A stretch of DNA of 29,887 nt from CAWFFV01 sp963814985 (lineage in GTDB: Bacteria > Chloroflexota > Ktedonobacteria > Ktedonobacterales > Ktedonobacteraceae), in the NCBI GenBank assembly GCA_963814985.1, contig CAWFFV010000017.1, positions 1 through 29,887 on the forward strand, read 5' to 3'. Of the stretch, positions 8,825 to 18,114 are shown one piece after another. The position numbers and the translations under genes are program-made. Position 1 is the stretch's first letter. Every line of letters starts with the position of its first letter. The notes under the pieces were generated by a model. The model ran no database searches and had not been told where the DNA came from. It was given only the letters and a program-made list of their open reading frames with translations.

Positions 8825-11185
8825 ATGATAACACATCCTGCTTTCATACTCGAAGAGTGGCGCGTCCGCGAGACGGAACTTCATCTCGACATCCTGGCGC
8901 AGACGGAGTCCATTTTCGCCCTCTCCAATGGGCATATAGGACTGCGGGGTAACCTCGATGAGGGAGAGCCGCATGGCCTTCCTGGCACCTACTTGAACTC
9001 CGTCTACGAGCTGCGCCCTCTCCCCTATGCGGAAGCGGGATATGGCTACCCAGAGTCGGGACAGGCCGTCATCAATGTCACGAACGGGAAGCTCATCCGC
9101 CTACTCGTCGACGACGAGCCATTTGACGTGCGCTACGGCAAGGTCCAGAGCCACGAGCGGGACCTCGACCTTCGTGATGGCGTGCTCCGCCGCAGCGTTC
9201 GCTGGACGTCACCCACAGGGCGCACCGTCAAGGTGTCGTCGGTACGGATGGTGTCGTTTACCCAGCGGGCCATCGCGGCGATCAGCTATGAAGTCGAGCC
9301 GATTGATGCTCCAGTGCGCATCGTTCTCCAGTCGGAACTGGTCGCCAACGAGGTGCTCCCAAACCAGGGCCAAGACCCACGGGCGGGCATCGTTCCCACA
9401 TCTGCACTCGTGTGCGAGGAACATCTGGCCCAGGGGACCTCCGGACTCCTGGTTCATCACACCCGAGCCAGTGGTCTACGCATCGGGGCGGCAATGGACC
9501 ACCGCATTGAGGGGCCAGCCGGGACGGCTGTCGAATCCGAAAGTTCCCCTAATGTTGCCCGAGTGACCGTCACCGCACGTCTCGTGCCGGGCGAGCGGCT
9601 GCGGATCGTCAAGCTCTTTGCCTACGGTTGGTCAAGCGAGCACTCGCGGCCAGCGATCCACGACCAGGTGATCGCCGCACTCTCCGCCGCACGGCTGACC
9701 GGCTGGGAGGGTCTACTCGCTGAGCAGCGTGCCTACCTGGACAAATTCTGGGTGTGTGCAGATGTCGAACTGGAGGGCGACCTACAGATCCAGCAGGCGG
9801 TGCGCTTCGCGCTTTTCCACGTCCTGCAAGCTGGATCGAGTGGAGAGCAGAGGCCAATCCCGGCGAAGGGGCTGACGGGGCCTGGTTACGATGGGCACGT
9901 CTTCTGGGACACGGAGATCTTCGTCCTACCGGTACTGACAATGACCTTGCCTCACGCAGCCGCTAATGCACTACGCTGGCGCTTCTCGACCCTCGGTCAG
10001 GCGCGGGAGCGTGCACGCCAGCTCGGGCTACGCGGTGCCGCCTTTCCATGGCGGACCATCCGAGGAGAAGAGTGTTCAGGGTACTGGCCCGCTGGCACCG
10101 CTGCGTTCCACATCAATGCGGACATCGCCTACGCTGTGGTCCACTACATCGAAACCACTGGTGACACCACATTCGAGGAGGAGGTTGGCCTTTCCTTGCT
10201 CGTCGAGACAGCACGGTTATGGCGTTCCCTCGGCCACGACGACGCCGATGGTTGGTTCCGCATCGATGGCGTCACCGGGCCAGACGAGTATAGCGCTCTT
10301 GCTGACAATAACGTCTACACCAACCTCATGGCCCAGCACAATCTCCGCTCAGCGGCCGAAGTAGTGATGCGCTATCCTCGTACAGCAAGCGCACTTGGCG
10401 TGGATAGCGATGAGGTAGCCAGTTGGCACAACGCGGCTGAGAAAATGATCATTCCCTACGACAAGCGACTCAGAGTGACCCCGCAGGCCGAATCCTTTAC
10501 CGAGCACGCGGTGTGGGATTTCGCCAGCACCACGCCTGGCCAGTACCCCCTGCTCTTGCACTTCCCGTACTTCGACCTCTATCGCAAGCAGGTTGTCAAA
10601 CAGGCCGACCTCGTCCTTGCGATGCATCTGTGCAGCGATGCGTTCACCGCAGAGCAGAAGGCACGCAACTTCGCGTACTACGAGCCGCTCACCGTGCGCG
10701 ATTCCTCGCTGTCGGCAACAACACAGGCTGTCCTGGCTGCCGAGGTGGGCCAGATCCAACTCGCCTACGACTACCTCAGTGAAGCCGCACTCATGGATCT
10801 CGACGATCTGGAGCACAACGTGCGGGATGGGATCCACATCGCCTCACTTGCGGGAACCTGGACGGCGCTGGTTGCAGGGTTTGGTGGCATGCGCTTGCAT
10901 AATGGTTCGCTCTCCTTCGCACCACGGCTGCCAGATGGGATTGTACGGCTTGCCTTCCACATCCTGTTTCGTGGCCACCGTCTGCGCATCGAGGTGACAA
11001 AGACAGAGGCAACGTACAGTCTGCACGGCGACTCGCCGCTGAAGATAAGGCATCACGGCGACGAGATCACTTTGCCTGCTAATGGGGCAGTCAGTCGGCC
11101 CATTCCAGATGTTCAAGCGGGACCACGACCCACCCAGCCCGCGGGGCGCACACCGCTTGCGCGAGGGATAAGCCTGTCGTCATGA
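8825..11185 (+). CDS. glycoside hydrolase family 65 protein, probable disaccharide phosphorylase
   Basis: The 786-aa protein belongs to GH65, which includes maltose, trehalose and kojibiose phosphorylases. These split a glucosyl disaccharide with phosphate into beta-glucose-1-P and glucose, and the reaction is reversible. The N-terminal beta-sandwich starts with the family signature at residues 25-45 (LAQTESIFALSNGHIGLRGN). The (alpha/alpha)6 catalytic barrel shows FWDTEIFVLPVL and the general-acid Glu488 in GVTGPDEYS, followed by a C-terminal beta-domain. An upstream in-frame start at 8762 exists, but the ATG at 8825 has GGGAG upstream and matches the usual family start. The gene looks more GC-rich than its neighbours, so lateral origin is possible. 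The exact disaccharide cannot be read from sequence alone. No beta-phosphoglucomutase gene is adjacent. Confidence 0.88.
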   Translation: MITHPAFILEEWRVRETELHLDILAQTESIFALSNGHIGLRGNLDEGEPHGLPGTYLNSVYELRPLPYAEAGYGYPESGQAVINVTNGKLIRLLVDDEPFDVRYGKVQSHERDLDLRDGVLRRSVRWTSPTGRTVKVSSVRMVSFTQRAIAAISYEVEPIDAPVRIVLQSELVANEVLPNQGQDPRAGIVPTSALVCEEHLAQGTSGLLVHHTRASGLRIGAAMDHRIEGPAGTAVESESSPNVARVTVTARLVPGERLRIVKLFAYGWSSEHSRPAIHDQVIAALSAARLTGWEGLLAEQRAYLDKFWVCADVELEGDLQIQQAVRFALFHVLQAGSSGEQRPIPAKGLTGPGYDGHVFWDTEIFVLPVLTMTLPHAAANALRWRFSTLGQARERARQLGLRGAAFPWRTIRGEECSGYWPAGTAAFHINADIAYAVVHYIETTGDTTFEEEVGLSLLVETARLWRSLGHDDADGWFRIDGVTGPDEYSALADNNVYTNLMAQHNLRSAAEVVMRYPRTASALGVDSDEVASWHNAAEKMIIPYDKRLRVTPQAESFTEHAVWDFASTTPGQYPLLLHFPYFDLYRKQVVKQADLVLAMHLCSDAFTAEQKARNFAYYEPLTVRDSSLSATTQAVLAAEVGQIQLAYDYLSEAALMDLDDLEHNVRDGIHIASLAGTWTALVAGFGGMRLHNGSLSFAPRLPDGIVRLAFHILFRGHRLRIEVTKTEATYSLHGDSPLKIRHHGDEITLPANGAVSRPIPDVQAGPRPTQPAGRTPLARGISLSS

Positions 11186-11231
11186 TGACTGTTGTGTCCT
11201 TGTCACCGTCCCATAATGAAAGCCAGAGTAA

Positions 11232-11357
11232 CACTACAGTTGCACTTCCTGTTTTAACTCTGCTATTTAAGCTCACCAGGCTTTGGCCCCATCAGTTGGT
11301 GAGAGTGATTTTTGAGCTTAGCAAGCGATCTATGATGAACGAAGTGCAATTGTAGTG
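11232..11357. repeat. 126-bp element with 17-bp terminal inverted repeats and nested stems
   Basis: CACTACAGTTGCACTTC (11232-11248) and GAAGTGCAATTGTAGTG (11341-11357) pair at 16 of 17 positions. Inside, TAAGCTCA pairs with TGAGCTTA, and CTCACCA with TGGTGAG. It has no coding content. The architecture resembles the elements at 2186-2281 and 17764-17909, though the sequences differ. Confidence 0.5.
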
Positions 11358-11361
11358 ATCT

Positions 11362-11381
11362 GGCAGGAAATACGTCCTGCC
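11362..11381 (+). terminator. probable intrinsic terminator of the GH65 transcript
   Basis: GGCAGGA (11362-11368) and TCCTGCC (11375-11381) form a perfect 7-bp stem with a 6-base loop, followed by TTCTCATTT. It lies 176 bp after the GH65 stop and before the convergent PPK2 gene. The T-tract is interrupted, so strength is uncertain. Confidence 0.5.
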
Positions 11382-11465
11382 TTCTCATTTCCTGGTTCTG
11401 TTCAAGCTAAGACGGCCTTCAATCGGGGATCGAGCGTCTATTCCATAAATTCGAGATAACTCATG

Positions 11466-12305
11466 CTATCTCTTCACCTGTCCCATTGCCTTTAGCTTCT
11501 CCAACTCCTCCTGACCACGAGCCTCTAATTGTTCCTTCCACTCGCTTTTATACTTATGCATAGTATCTACAAGCATCTGCGCTATTGCCAGATTTCGATA
11601 CCACTTGTGGTTCGCGGGTACGATATGCCAGGGAGCCTCATCGGTACTGCATTTGCTCAGTACATCTTCATAGGCCCACTGATAATCATCCCAATATTTG
11701 CGTTCGTTCCAGTCAGCAGCGGTGATCTTCCACGCTTTATCTTTATCCTGCTCGCGAGCCAACAGGCGGCGTTCCTGCTCGTCTTTACTGATATGGAGAA
11801 AGAGCTTGAGGAGGATAGTACCGTTATCAGTAAGCAATTTCTCAAAGTGATTAATTTCCTGGTAGCGGCGGCTCCAGACACTATGGGGGACAAGGTTATG
11901 CACACGAACAACGAGCACATCTTCATAATGGGAACGGTTGAAGATGCCCATAACGCCATTACCAGGAGTAGCCTTGTGAATACGCCACAGGAAATCGTGT
12001 GCCAACTCCTCCGGCGTAGGCTCTTTGAAAGAATGCACGTAACAGCCTTGAGGATCGACACGGGTGAACACATGACGAATAGTGCCATCTTTACCGCTCG
12101 TATCCATCCCCTGTAGAATCATCAGAAGGTTCTGATGTTGCGCGGCTGCCATTAACTCTTGTAGCTCTTCCAGTTCATCGCTTAATTCCTGTAACTTTTT
12201 GTCTGCGGAATCGTGCTCGATATGCGGATCAGTGTAGTTTGGGTCATAGTTCTTCAATTTGACATCGGTACCTGGCTTAACTTTCCATAAGAAATCTGTT
12301 CCCAT
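11466..12305 (-). CDS. polyphosphate kinase 2 family protein (polyP:nucleotide phosphotransferase)
   Basis: This 279-aa PPK2-family enzyme transfers phosphate between polyphosphate and nucleotides, in practice usually making ADP/ATP or GTP from polyP. Walker A is at residues 66-73 (GMDTSGKD), followed by RHVFTRVDPQGCYVHSFK, then FNRSHYEDVLVVRVH with Walker B, and the lid region KDKAWKITAADWNERKYW near 190-210. It lacks the large PPK1 domains, and the single-domain length is typical. An ATG nine bases upstream (12314) overlaps the GAGAAAGGA ribosome binding site, so 12305 is the better start. It converges on the GH65 gene. Preference for AMP or ADP is not evident by eye, although the length suits single-domain class I or III members. 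Confidence 0.92.
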   Translation of the reverse strand: MGTDFLWKVKPGTDVKLKNYDPNYTDPHIEHDSADKKLQELSDELEELQELMAAAQHQNLLMILQGMDTSGKDGTIRHVFTRVDPQGCYVHSFKEPTPEELAHDFLWRIHKATPGNGVMGIFNRSHYEDVLVVRVHNLVPHSVWSRRYQEINHFEKLLTDNGTILLKLFLHISKDEQERRLLAREQDKDKAWKITAADWNERKYWDDYQWAYEDVLSKCSTDEAPWHIVPANHKWYRNLAIAQMLVDTMHKYKSEWKEQLEARGQEELEKLKAMGQVKR

Positions 12306-12383
12306 TGCTAACATCCTTTCTCCAGAACCATTGTATGAAGGGTGTGCCGCTCACTGCCACAACACACTCTTCCTGGCTGGTCC

Positions 12384-12461
12384 CACGTCATCAAGTCGAG
12401 ATAACATCGGTTTCTTTCGCACTGACAGGCCGGTTCACTACTACTCGGACCCTATATACAA
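12384..12461 (+). repeat. dispersed repeat copy A
   Basis: This segment shares GTCGAGATAAC, then GCACTGACAGGCCG, then ATATACAAG with the region at 18115-18172, in the same order and orientation, with spacer differences of a few to a dozen bases. It lies upstream of PPK2 and downstream of the sensor kinase. It could be a decayed mobile-element end or a shared regulatory block. Confidence 0.4.
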
Positions 12462-12499
12462 GATATTTGATGGAAAGATCAAACATAGAATTAATTTGT

Positions 12500-13375
12500 T
12501 CAATTTTTCTGGATAAGAGGAAGTTCAACTATGAAGGTTGTCCCTTCCCCCAATGTTGACTCACACCAGACATGCCCATGAAGCTGTTCAACGAGGGTTT
12601 GCACAATGGCTAACCCTAAGCCCTGGCCGGGAATGGAGGAAGATTGGGCCTCAGGAGTGCGATAGTATGGAGTAAATAGTAAAGGAAGCAAATCTGGTGC
12701 AATGCCAGAACCAGTGTTATAGACGGACATGCGGGCCATGTCATCCTTTTGATGGAGGGCTACTTCCACATGACCATCTTCTGGTGAGTACTTGATGGCG
12801 TTGGTGATCAAATTATTGAGTACCTGTTCGAGGTGGTGGGGATGGCCTGGCACCATCAGGGTAGTGGAAGATGCAGTAAGGGTGATAGGCCTACCAGTGG
12901 TGAGGCGTTGATGTTCGACTATACGGTCGCAGAGGGCCGTCAGGTCGCAGTGCTGAGAGAGAGACACATTCTGAGAAGAGAGGCTACGTTGCTTACCGAG
13001 CAACTCCTCGATAAGTATGGTTAGTTGTTGGGTCTGCTCCTCGATTCTCTGGCAAGTGTCCGTTAGGCGCTCAGGACTGGTGGTTTTTGGTGGCCGGGGT
13101 GTATACAGGCGTTGAAGCCATTGGGTGTAGAGCCGAAGAGTAGTGAGTGGGGTTTTCAATTCGTGGGCAGCTATAGCCAGCTGCTGATCTTTAGCCTGAT
13201 TGGTAGCTTGTAAGGATGCATTGAGCGCTTCCAGTTCCTGGGCACGCAGATGCAAGATGCTTGCAGCATGTTCGAGTTCCTGCTGGCGCAGTTGGCGTTG
13301 TCTGGTAATTTCCGCGATGAGCAGGCCAGTCAGCAAATAAGGAAGCACCTGGATGATGTTAGGCCAGAGATGCAT
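12500..13375 (-). CDS. sensor histidine kinase, catalytic part
   Basis: This 291-aa frame begins with one hydrophobic segment (residues 8-22), a coiled coil (about 25-60), the HisKA H-box with phosphoryl-accepting H71 in AAHELKTPL, then the HATPase domain: N-box EQVLNNLITNAIKYSP, G1-like VYNTGSGIAPD and G2 GQGLGLAIV. In the G1 box the usual Asp of DxGxG is Asn, a change at the adenine-contacting residue. Its ATG lies 17 bases inside the end of the upstream membrane frame, with GGAG ten bases before it. The two frames together look like one DUF4118-type kinase, so this is either the product of a frameshift or a translationally coupled subunit. No response regulator is adjacent. Confidence 0.75.
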   Translation of the reverse strand: MHLWPNIIQVLPYLLTGLLIAEITRQRQLRQQELEHAASILHLRAQELEALNASLQATNQAKDQQLAIAAHELKTPLTTLRLYTQWLQRLYTPRPPKTTSPERLTDTCQRIEEQTQQLTILIEELLGKQRSLSSQNVSLSQHCDLTALCDRIVEHQRLTTGRPITLTASSTTLMVPGHPHHLEQVLNNLITNAIKYSPEDGHVEVALHQKDDMARMSVYNTGSGIAPDLLPLLFTPYYRTPEAQSSSIPGQGLGLAIVQTLVEQLHGHVWCESTLGEGTTFIVELPLIQKN

Positions 13376-13700
13376 GCTCGATTACTCCAGCAGGAGGAAT
13401 CACGAGGAAATCAAGGAGTATGATACCCAGGATGAGCATAAGTAGGGTAGGTCCTCTTCCCCAGAAGAGAGCGACGAAGGAGACGGCAAGCACCAGGATA
13501 GCACTACGCATGACAAAATCAGGAATGACCGATTGAATAGTCAGAGTGAGAAGCATAGCAAGCGCAAGCATGGGAAACACGATGAGGTATCCTACAATAG
13601 AGTGATGCCAGTCAATCTGTACATGCAGCGTTGGTGGCAGGCGCAGGGTATGTTGGACACGAGATGATCGCTTGCCGGAAGACCCGTTTGCTTGAGACAT
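13359..13700 (-). CDS. membrane sensing part of the split kinase (DUF4118-like)
   Basis: The 113-aa product has a polar, Ser/Arg-rich N-terminus and four closely packed hydrophobic segments between residues 38 and 103, ending with LLDFLVIPPAG. That pattern, four short helices and a final F-x-x-PP, is the DUF4118 sensing module of KdpD-like kinases. The start at 13700 has AAAAGG at good spacing; a longer start at 13769 has none. It ends in the next frame relative to the kinase ORF, 17 bases after that ORF's ATG. A single-base indel near 13360-13375 would join both into one kinase of about 400 aa. Confidence 0.6.
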   Translation of the reverse strand: MSQANGSSGKRSSRVQHTLRLPPTLHVQIDWHHSIVGYLIVFPMLALAMLLTLTIQSVIPDFVMRSAILVLAVSFVALFWGRGPTLLMLILGIILLDFLVIPPAGVIEHASLA

Positions 13701-14009
13701 AAATAGACCTTTTCTCGATGCTGAGAGAGGTAAGAGACAGAGAGACTGTATTAAGGAAGAAGCAAGCATGCTTCTGATATATCAGTGCCTTCCTCTCAAA
13801 AAGAAAATAGAGTTGTCTCTACCTATATCACCAAACGAAGTAAATAAGCAAGCTCAGCAGGGGGGTCCCCCTTTTTCAGGGTAATCGCATCTCAAGCGTG
13901 ATGTGTCAAAGGCGCACCGTTCAGGATGAAAAAGGGCTTGGAATTCTCCCAACTTTTTTTTGGGGGGGTGGAGAAGAGAAATATGCTAGAATAAACACAA
14001 GAGGATTCG

Positions 14010-14186
14010 ATGAGCAAACCGCAACCAACCTATATCAGAGAATTCAAGCAGCAGGCAGTATAACTCTTTGAAATCAGCATTAAAAGCAAAACACAGATAG
14101 CCAGAATTTTTGGTATTTCTGATGGTGCTTTGAGCAAATGGTGTCAGGAAATGGCATCTTCTTTAGAGAATGACTCCCTCTTTTAG
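14010..14186 (+). mobile_element. IS3-family OrfA-like transposase remnant
   Basis: The frame starting MSKPQPTYIREFKQQAV reads into an in-frame TAA at 14061-14063 and then continues as LFEISIKSKTQIARIFGISD and ALSKWCQE. This is the N-terminal helix-turn-helix of IS3-type OrfA proteins. The rest of OrfA and all of OrfB are missing. GAGGATTCG precedes the ATG. No terminal inverted repeats were recognised. Confidence 0.6.
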
Positions 14187-14658
14187 AGGATAGGTAACAT
14201 CTCTGTTCTGTTTGTGGCAGGCAAAAAGGATAAAGACAAGAGGTGACGAAGACCGTTACGGAGCAAACATAAAAGCAAATCGGAAACTCAGCAGTTAGAC
14301 CCCCATTCTAGAACGGTCTCCAAGAACATAAGGATCTACTATGAGGACTGTATTGCATGTTCTCTAGTTTCTTACGGCTGTTCGTTACATAAATTTCTCC
14401 TGTCCTCTTTCACCATGGTATTCCGTCAAAGTGGTGAGTTTGCCTTGAAACGAACAGGCATTAGTTGTAAAGTTAGCGTAGCAAAGACACCTACCACTTG
14501 TCAAGAAGACGCGTTCTCTCGCGATTGTTCAGTAAGGACTCCGAGTAGGAATGGATACCATTGCTAAATTGCTGACGGTACGAGCCAGATGGAAATTTGC
14601 TACGATACAGATCAGAGGAAAATGAGTTCAATCGGGAGAAAGGAGAGTCCTTCTGTTA

Positions 14659-14751
14659 ATGCACCCTCAGGCAATGAGTTCTATCCCTGAGGAAATGGTT
14701 CGCGTGGCCCATGCGATACTTGGCGTCGTGTTTTACTGGATGTACGTTTAA
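14659..14751 (+). mobile_element. possible transposase N-terminal stub
   Basis: A 30-codon frame starts MHPQAMSSIPEEMVRVAHAI after a strong GAGAAAGGAGAG site. The pattern IPEE-x-VRVA resembles the first residues of IS1182-like transposases common in Ktedonobacteria. The similarity then ends and a stop follows. The assignment rests on a short stretch and is tentative. Confidence 0.35.
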
Positions 14752-15313
14752 CGTCAACGAACGTAGATATGGAGCCATTTTACCTATGTAGGAGTATGCC
14801 ATAGGCAAGGAAGCGAGGAGCGTCTGATCTCATAACGTTTCTTGCTCGTATATACCAGACTCTGCCTTAGACTGAAACGGCTTAGCGAGACGCTTCGCGT
14901 AACCAGTATTACACTATGGCTAAGTATCGTCCGTGGCACGCATTTTATCCCTTTCTGATCCCCTTTCCAAATAGTTACTGGGAAGATCCAAATAATATTG
15001 ACAAAAAACAAGTATATATCATGCCATTTTCTCTTATAAATAGTACTTATGTACCATATCACTGTTACAAAAAAAATTGTGATGCGTTCTCTGAAATTAA
15101 GATGCCTAGCATATATTGTTAGTGTATAGATAATACTCTCATACAAATTCTATCACATGTTTCTATATGGAATTGCCTTTCATCTCTCTACATACCTGTT
15201 TCAGTTCCATCAAGCTAGAGATTTTTGAGACATGGGGATATCTATTTGCGATGGTTCATCATTATGACTGAGACAAGTGAATTTGTATGCTGAACTAGTA
15301 TTGGGGGGATACT

Positions 15314-17636
15314 ATGCGACGAAATGTTGTTCAGGGCCTGGCGGTTATTTGCATCCTTCTGCTTTTGGTGGGAGGCAGTTTGACTGTACTACATGGGGCT
15401 GTACGGGCAGACAAAGATCCACTTGTGGCGTTAGATGGTGATGTGGTACCACAGGTACATCATGCACACTTCAAGCACTTGACTGATGGTAATCAGCAAC
15501 TCAATCTTTCTATTGGCTTAACGCCTAATAATCTACCTCAATTGGATGATCTCCTGCAAGGACTCTACGATCCTCAGTCACCGAATTTTCATCAGTTTCT
15601 TACACCCGACCGGTTCAACCATCTCTTTGCCCCGACACCAGATCAGGTTCAGCAAGTAGAGGACTACTTACAAGGTCAGGGGTTAACAGTGACCGACGTT
15701 TCATCGAATCACCTGTTGATCAATGCTTCGGCTTCAGTCTCTCAGGCTCAGCAAGCATTTAACATGCAGATCGGTGATTACCAAAATGGGCAAGATACCT
15801 TTTATGCCAATACCTCATCACCTGAGTTACCAAGAGGGATTAGTAAGTTTATAACCTCTATCAGTGGTCTGGATAATACCAAAAAGTATCACTCACACTA
15901 TCAACGGCCGACTACTCCTTCAGGACCATCTAGTGGATATAGTCCACTAGATATTGCCAATGTCTACAACATGGCTCCTCTGCAAAGTGCTGGTACTCTG
16001 GGCGATAATCAGACAATAGCTCTGCTGGAGTTAGATGGTTATCGGCCAACAGATATTATCAAGTATTTCCTGAACTACGGCCTAGGAACATCTCTCACAA
16101 ATATCTCCAATATCGTGATTGATGGCTTTAACGGAAACGCCGGCCAGGGGGCCATCGAAGTTGAACTGGACATGGAAATACTTGCAGCGGTAGCACCCCA
16201 TGCAGCACAACTTGTTTATGAAGGCCCTAATACGCCCCAAGGCTTCAATGATACTTTGAACAAGATTGTGGTCGAGAATAGAGCTCGGACGGTGAGTATC
16301 AGTTGGGGAATTTGCGAGTCCGCTTCTGGTAGCGCTGAGTTACAGACGCTCGATACTATTTTTAAGCAGGGAGCAGCACAGGGGATGTCATTCTTTGCTG
16401 CCTCAGGGGATTCAGGTGCTTATGACTGTAAAGATACAAATCTTGCTGTCGATTCCCCGGCGAGCGATCCCAACGTGACTGGAGTTGGTGGGACCACACT
16501 GCAATTAGGGACGGGTGGAGGATATGGTAGCGAGTTGGTGTGGTCAGACCCCAGTGATTTCCATGCTCCAATGGGTGCGGGAGGCGGCGGAGGTATCAGG
16601 TAATACTTTTTATGAAGCCAGTTGGCAAAGAGGTTCAGGGGTACAGAACAGCTATAGTACAGGAACAACCTGTAATGCACCAACAGGCACATTTTGCCGA
16701 CAGGTTCCCGATGTTACAGCAAATGCTGATCCCAATACAGGCTATGCTATCTACTGTACGGTGGTCAATGCAGGTTGCCCCTCAACGGGCTGGTTAAGTA
16801 TCGCAGGAACGAGTGCTGCTGCGCCAGTGTGGGCAGCGAGTACAGCACTTATCAATCAGTATCTGCAATCACAAGGGAAACCATCAATGGGGCTGGCTAA
16901 CCCTGCCTTATATGGTTTGTTCAATTCAACGCAAACCTTCCCTGCTTTTCGGGATGTCACCACAGGAAATAACCTCTACTACCCGGCTACGACCAATTAT
17001 GATCTGGCGAGTGGCCTGGGATCGCCTGATGTTTATAACATTGCGCGTGATCTCGTCGCGAACTCCAACAGCATTTTAGCGCAAGATACCTTCCATGGTT
17101 CTAATCAGACATACTGGGGTACGGCTTCTGATGGACATACCTGGGGAGGAGATGCAAATAGCCTCAGCGTCTTCTCTCTATCAGGAAATACAGGTCGGGT
17201 ATCTGGTGGAAGCACAAGTTACAATGCTGTGCTGGGTCCTGTGGCCACCAATGCCGAAGTGCTGTTTACTGGTTCACTGAATACTTTTAGCAACGCTAAT
17301 ATAGGAGCAGTGTTACGCTGGAATGACACGAATAATTGGTACAAGACATATATTGATGGGAGCAATCTGGTAGTACAAAAGAAAATACTTGGGAATACTA
17401 CTATCCTTGCTACAGCTCCCTTTGCCGCTATAGCTGGGGCGAACTACTCTTTGCGCTTCCGTATTGTAGGTACAACGCTCTATGCCAAAGTCTGGGCCAC
17501 AAGTGGAACTGAGCCTGGCAACTGGATAGTTACGGTAATCAGCACCTCATTACAGAGCGGCTATTGTGGTCTACGTATGCTCTTGACGGATAGTGCTGTA
17601 GCAACATTTACCTCTTTTCAGGCTAAAACAGTCTAG
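15314..17636 (+). pseudogene. secreted S53 (sedolisin/kumamolisin-like) serine carboxyl protease, frameshifted
   Basis: The first frame (15314-16603, 429 aa) has a signal peptide (about 1-32, HGAVRA before the cleavage site), a pro-kumamolisin activation domain (about 40-190), and the catalytic Glu282/Asp286 pair in IEVELD, plus the oxyanion Asp366 in SGDSG. It stops in the Gly-rich loop at GAGGGGGIR. The next frame continues seamlessly as SGNTFYEASWQRGSG, carries the nucleophile Ser in AGTSAAAP, and ends with a beta-rich domain of about 190 residues. The full protein would have about 770 residues and act outside the cell, at acid pH in known members. Without the second frame the nucleophile is lost. 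A single event near 16595 explains it; sequencing error is possible. Confidence 0.9.
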
Positions 17637-17681
17637 TAATTAATCGTAGGAACAATGCCTCGCGGCTTGTTCTATAGAAGA

Positions 17682-17730
17682 AGTGGCCTGTATGGGTAAC
17701 CTTCGGGTAGCTCATACAAGCCACTTTTTT
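17682..17730 (+). terminator. intrinsic terminator after the S53 protease gene
   Basis: AGTGGCCTGTATG (17682-17694) pairs with CATACAAGCCACT (17713-17725), with one G-T position, and TTTTT follows. The inner loop holds GGGTAACCTTCGGGTAGCT, which can pair partly. It is 46 bp after the protease stop. Confidence 0.8.
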
Positions 17731-17763
17731 ATCAATCCGGCCCGTAAAACTCCTGCCTTCAGG

Positions 17764-17909
17764 CCTGATTCTTACCCACATTTTACAAATGGATTTTGTG
17801 AAACGGCCATCGAGGCTGGATGGCAGGGCTAACTGTTTCACAAGCACATACATGGTGATTAGCTTCTCAAGCCCTCACCAAAAGATGTGGGTAAGAATTA
17901 GGGCTTGAG
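17764..17909. repeat. 146-bp nested and mutually exclusive palindromes
   Basis: ATTCTTACCCACAT (17768-17781) pairs perfectly with ATGTGGGTAAGAAT (17885-17898), and the stem extends outward by a few pairs. Inside, TTGTGAAAC (17796-17804) pairs with GTTTCACAA (17835-17843) and encloses GCCATC/GATGGC. CTCAAGCCCT (17866-17875) pairs with AGGGCTTGAG (17900-17909), and this stem crosses the outer one, so both can coexist only as a pseudoknot or alternate. It is non-coding. Confidence 0.55.
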
Positions 17910-18114
17910 CCATGGGGAGGATGTCAAATCTGTCTACGAGCTATAAATAAGATATAGCTTCCTTGCTGGTACCCATTTTTGAATGCTTTCCATAACGTGA
18001 AGCTAGCAAAGAAGCCAACTCACGTTACGTTTAAACGTCTTTAACGTAAACGACGTGGCATTTAATGTGGCTTATTAAAATTCTACGTTGCATACATTGT
18101 TGTGAGCGCAAAAT

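Larger units (their letters stand above)
13770..15313. other. 1.5-kb stretch without an intact gene
   Basis: This stretch holds two transposase stubs (14010-14186 and 14659-14751), a T8-G7 homopolymer block (13954-13968) and a very AT-rich tract near 14980-15130. Short open frames at 14784-15146 (-) and 14916-15122 (+) have no ribosome binding site and no recognisable motif. The last 100 bases form the leader of the S53 protease gene, with a GGGGGGAT ribosome binding site. I see no RNA gene. Confidence 0.5.

Noticed and set aside
11446..11465. GAGATA/TATCTC hairpin as PPK2 terminator
   Set aside because: Only six pairs, and no real T-run follows on the minus strand.
11529..12116. 195-aa + frame opposite the PPK2 gene
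   Set aside because: It is antisense to a fully conserved PPK2 gene, with no ribosome binding site or domain; a shadow.
13954..13968. T8-G7 homopolymer block as a phase-variation switch
   Set aside because: It lies in non-coding DNA about 250 bp upstream of the kinase start and 45 bp before a dead transposase, with no clear promoter around it.
14784..15146. 120-aa - frame and the overlapping 68-aa + frame (14916-15122)
   Set aside because: AT-rich low-complexity DNA, no ribosome binding site, no motif.
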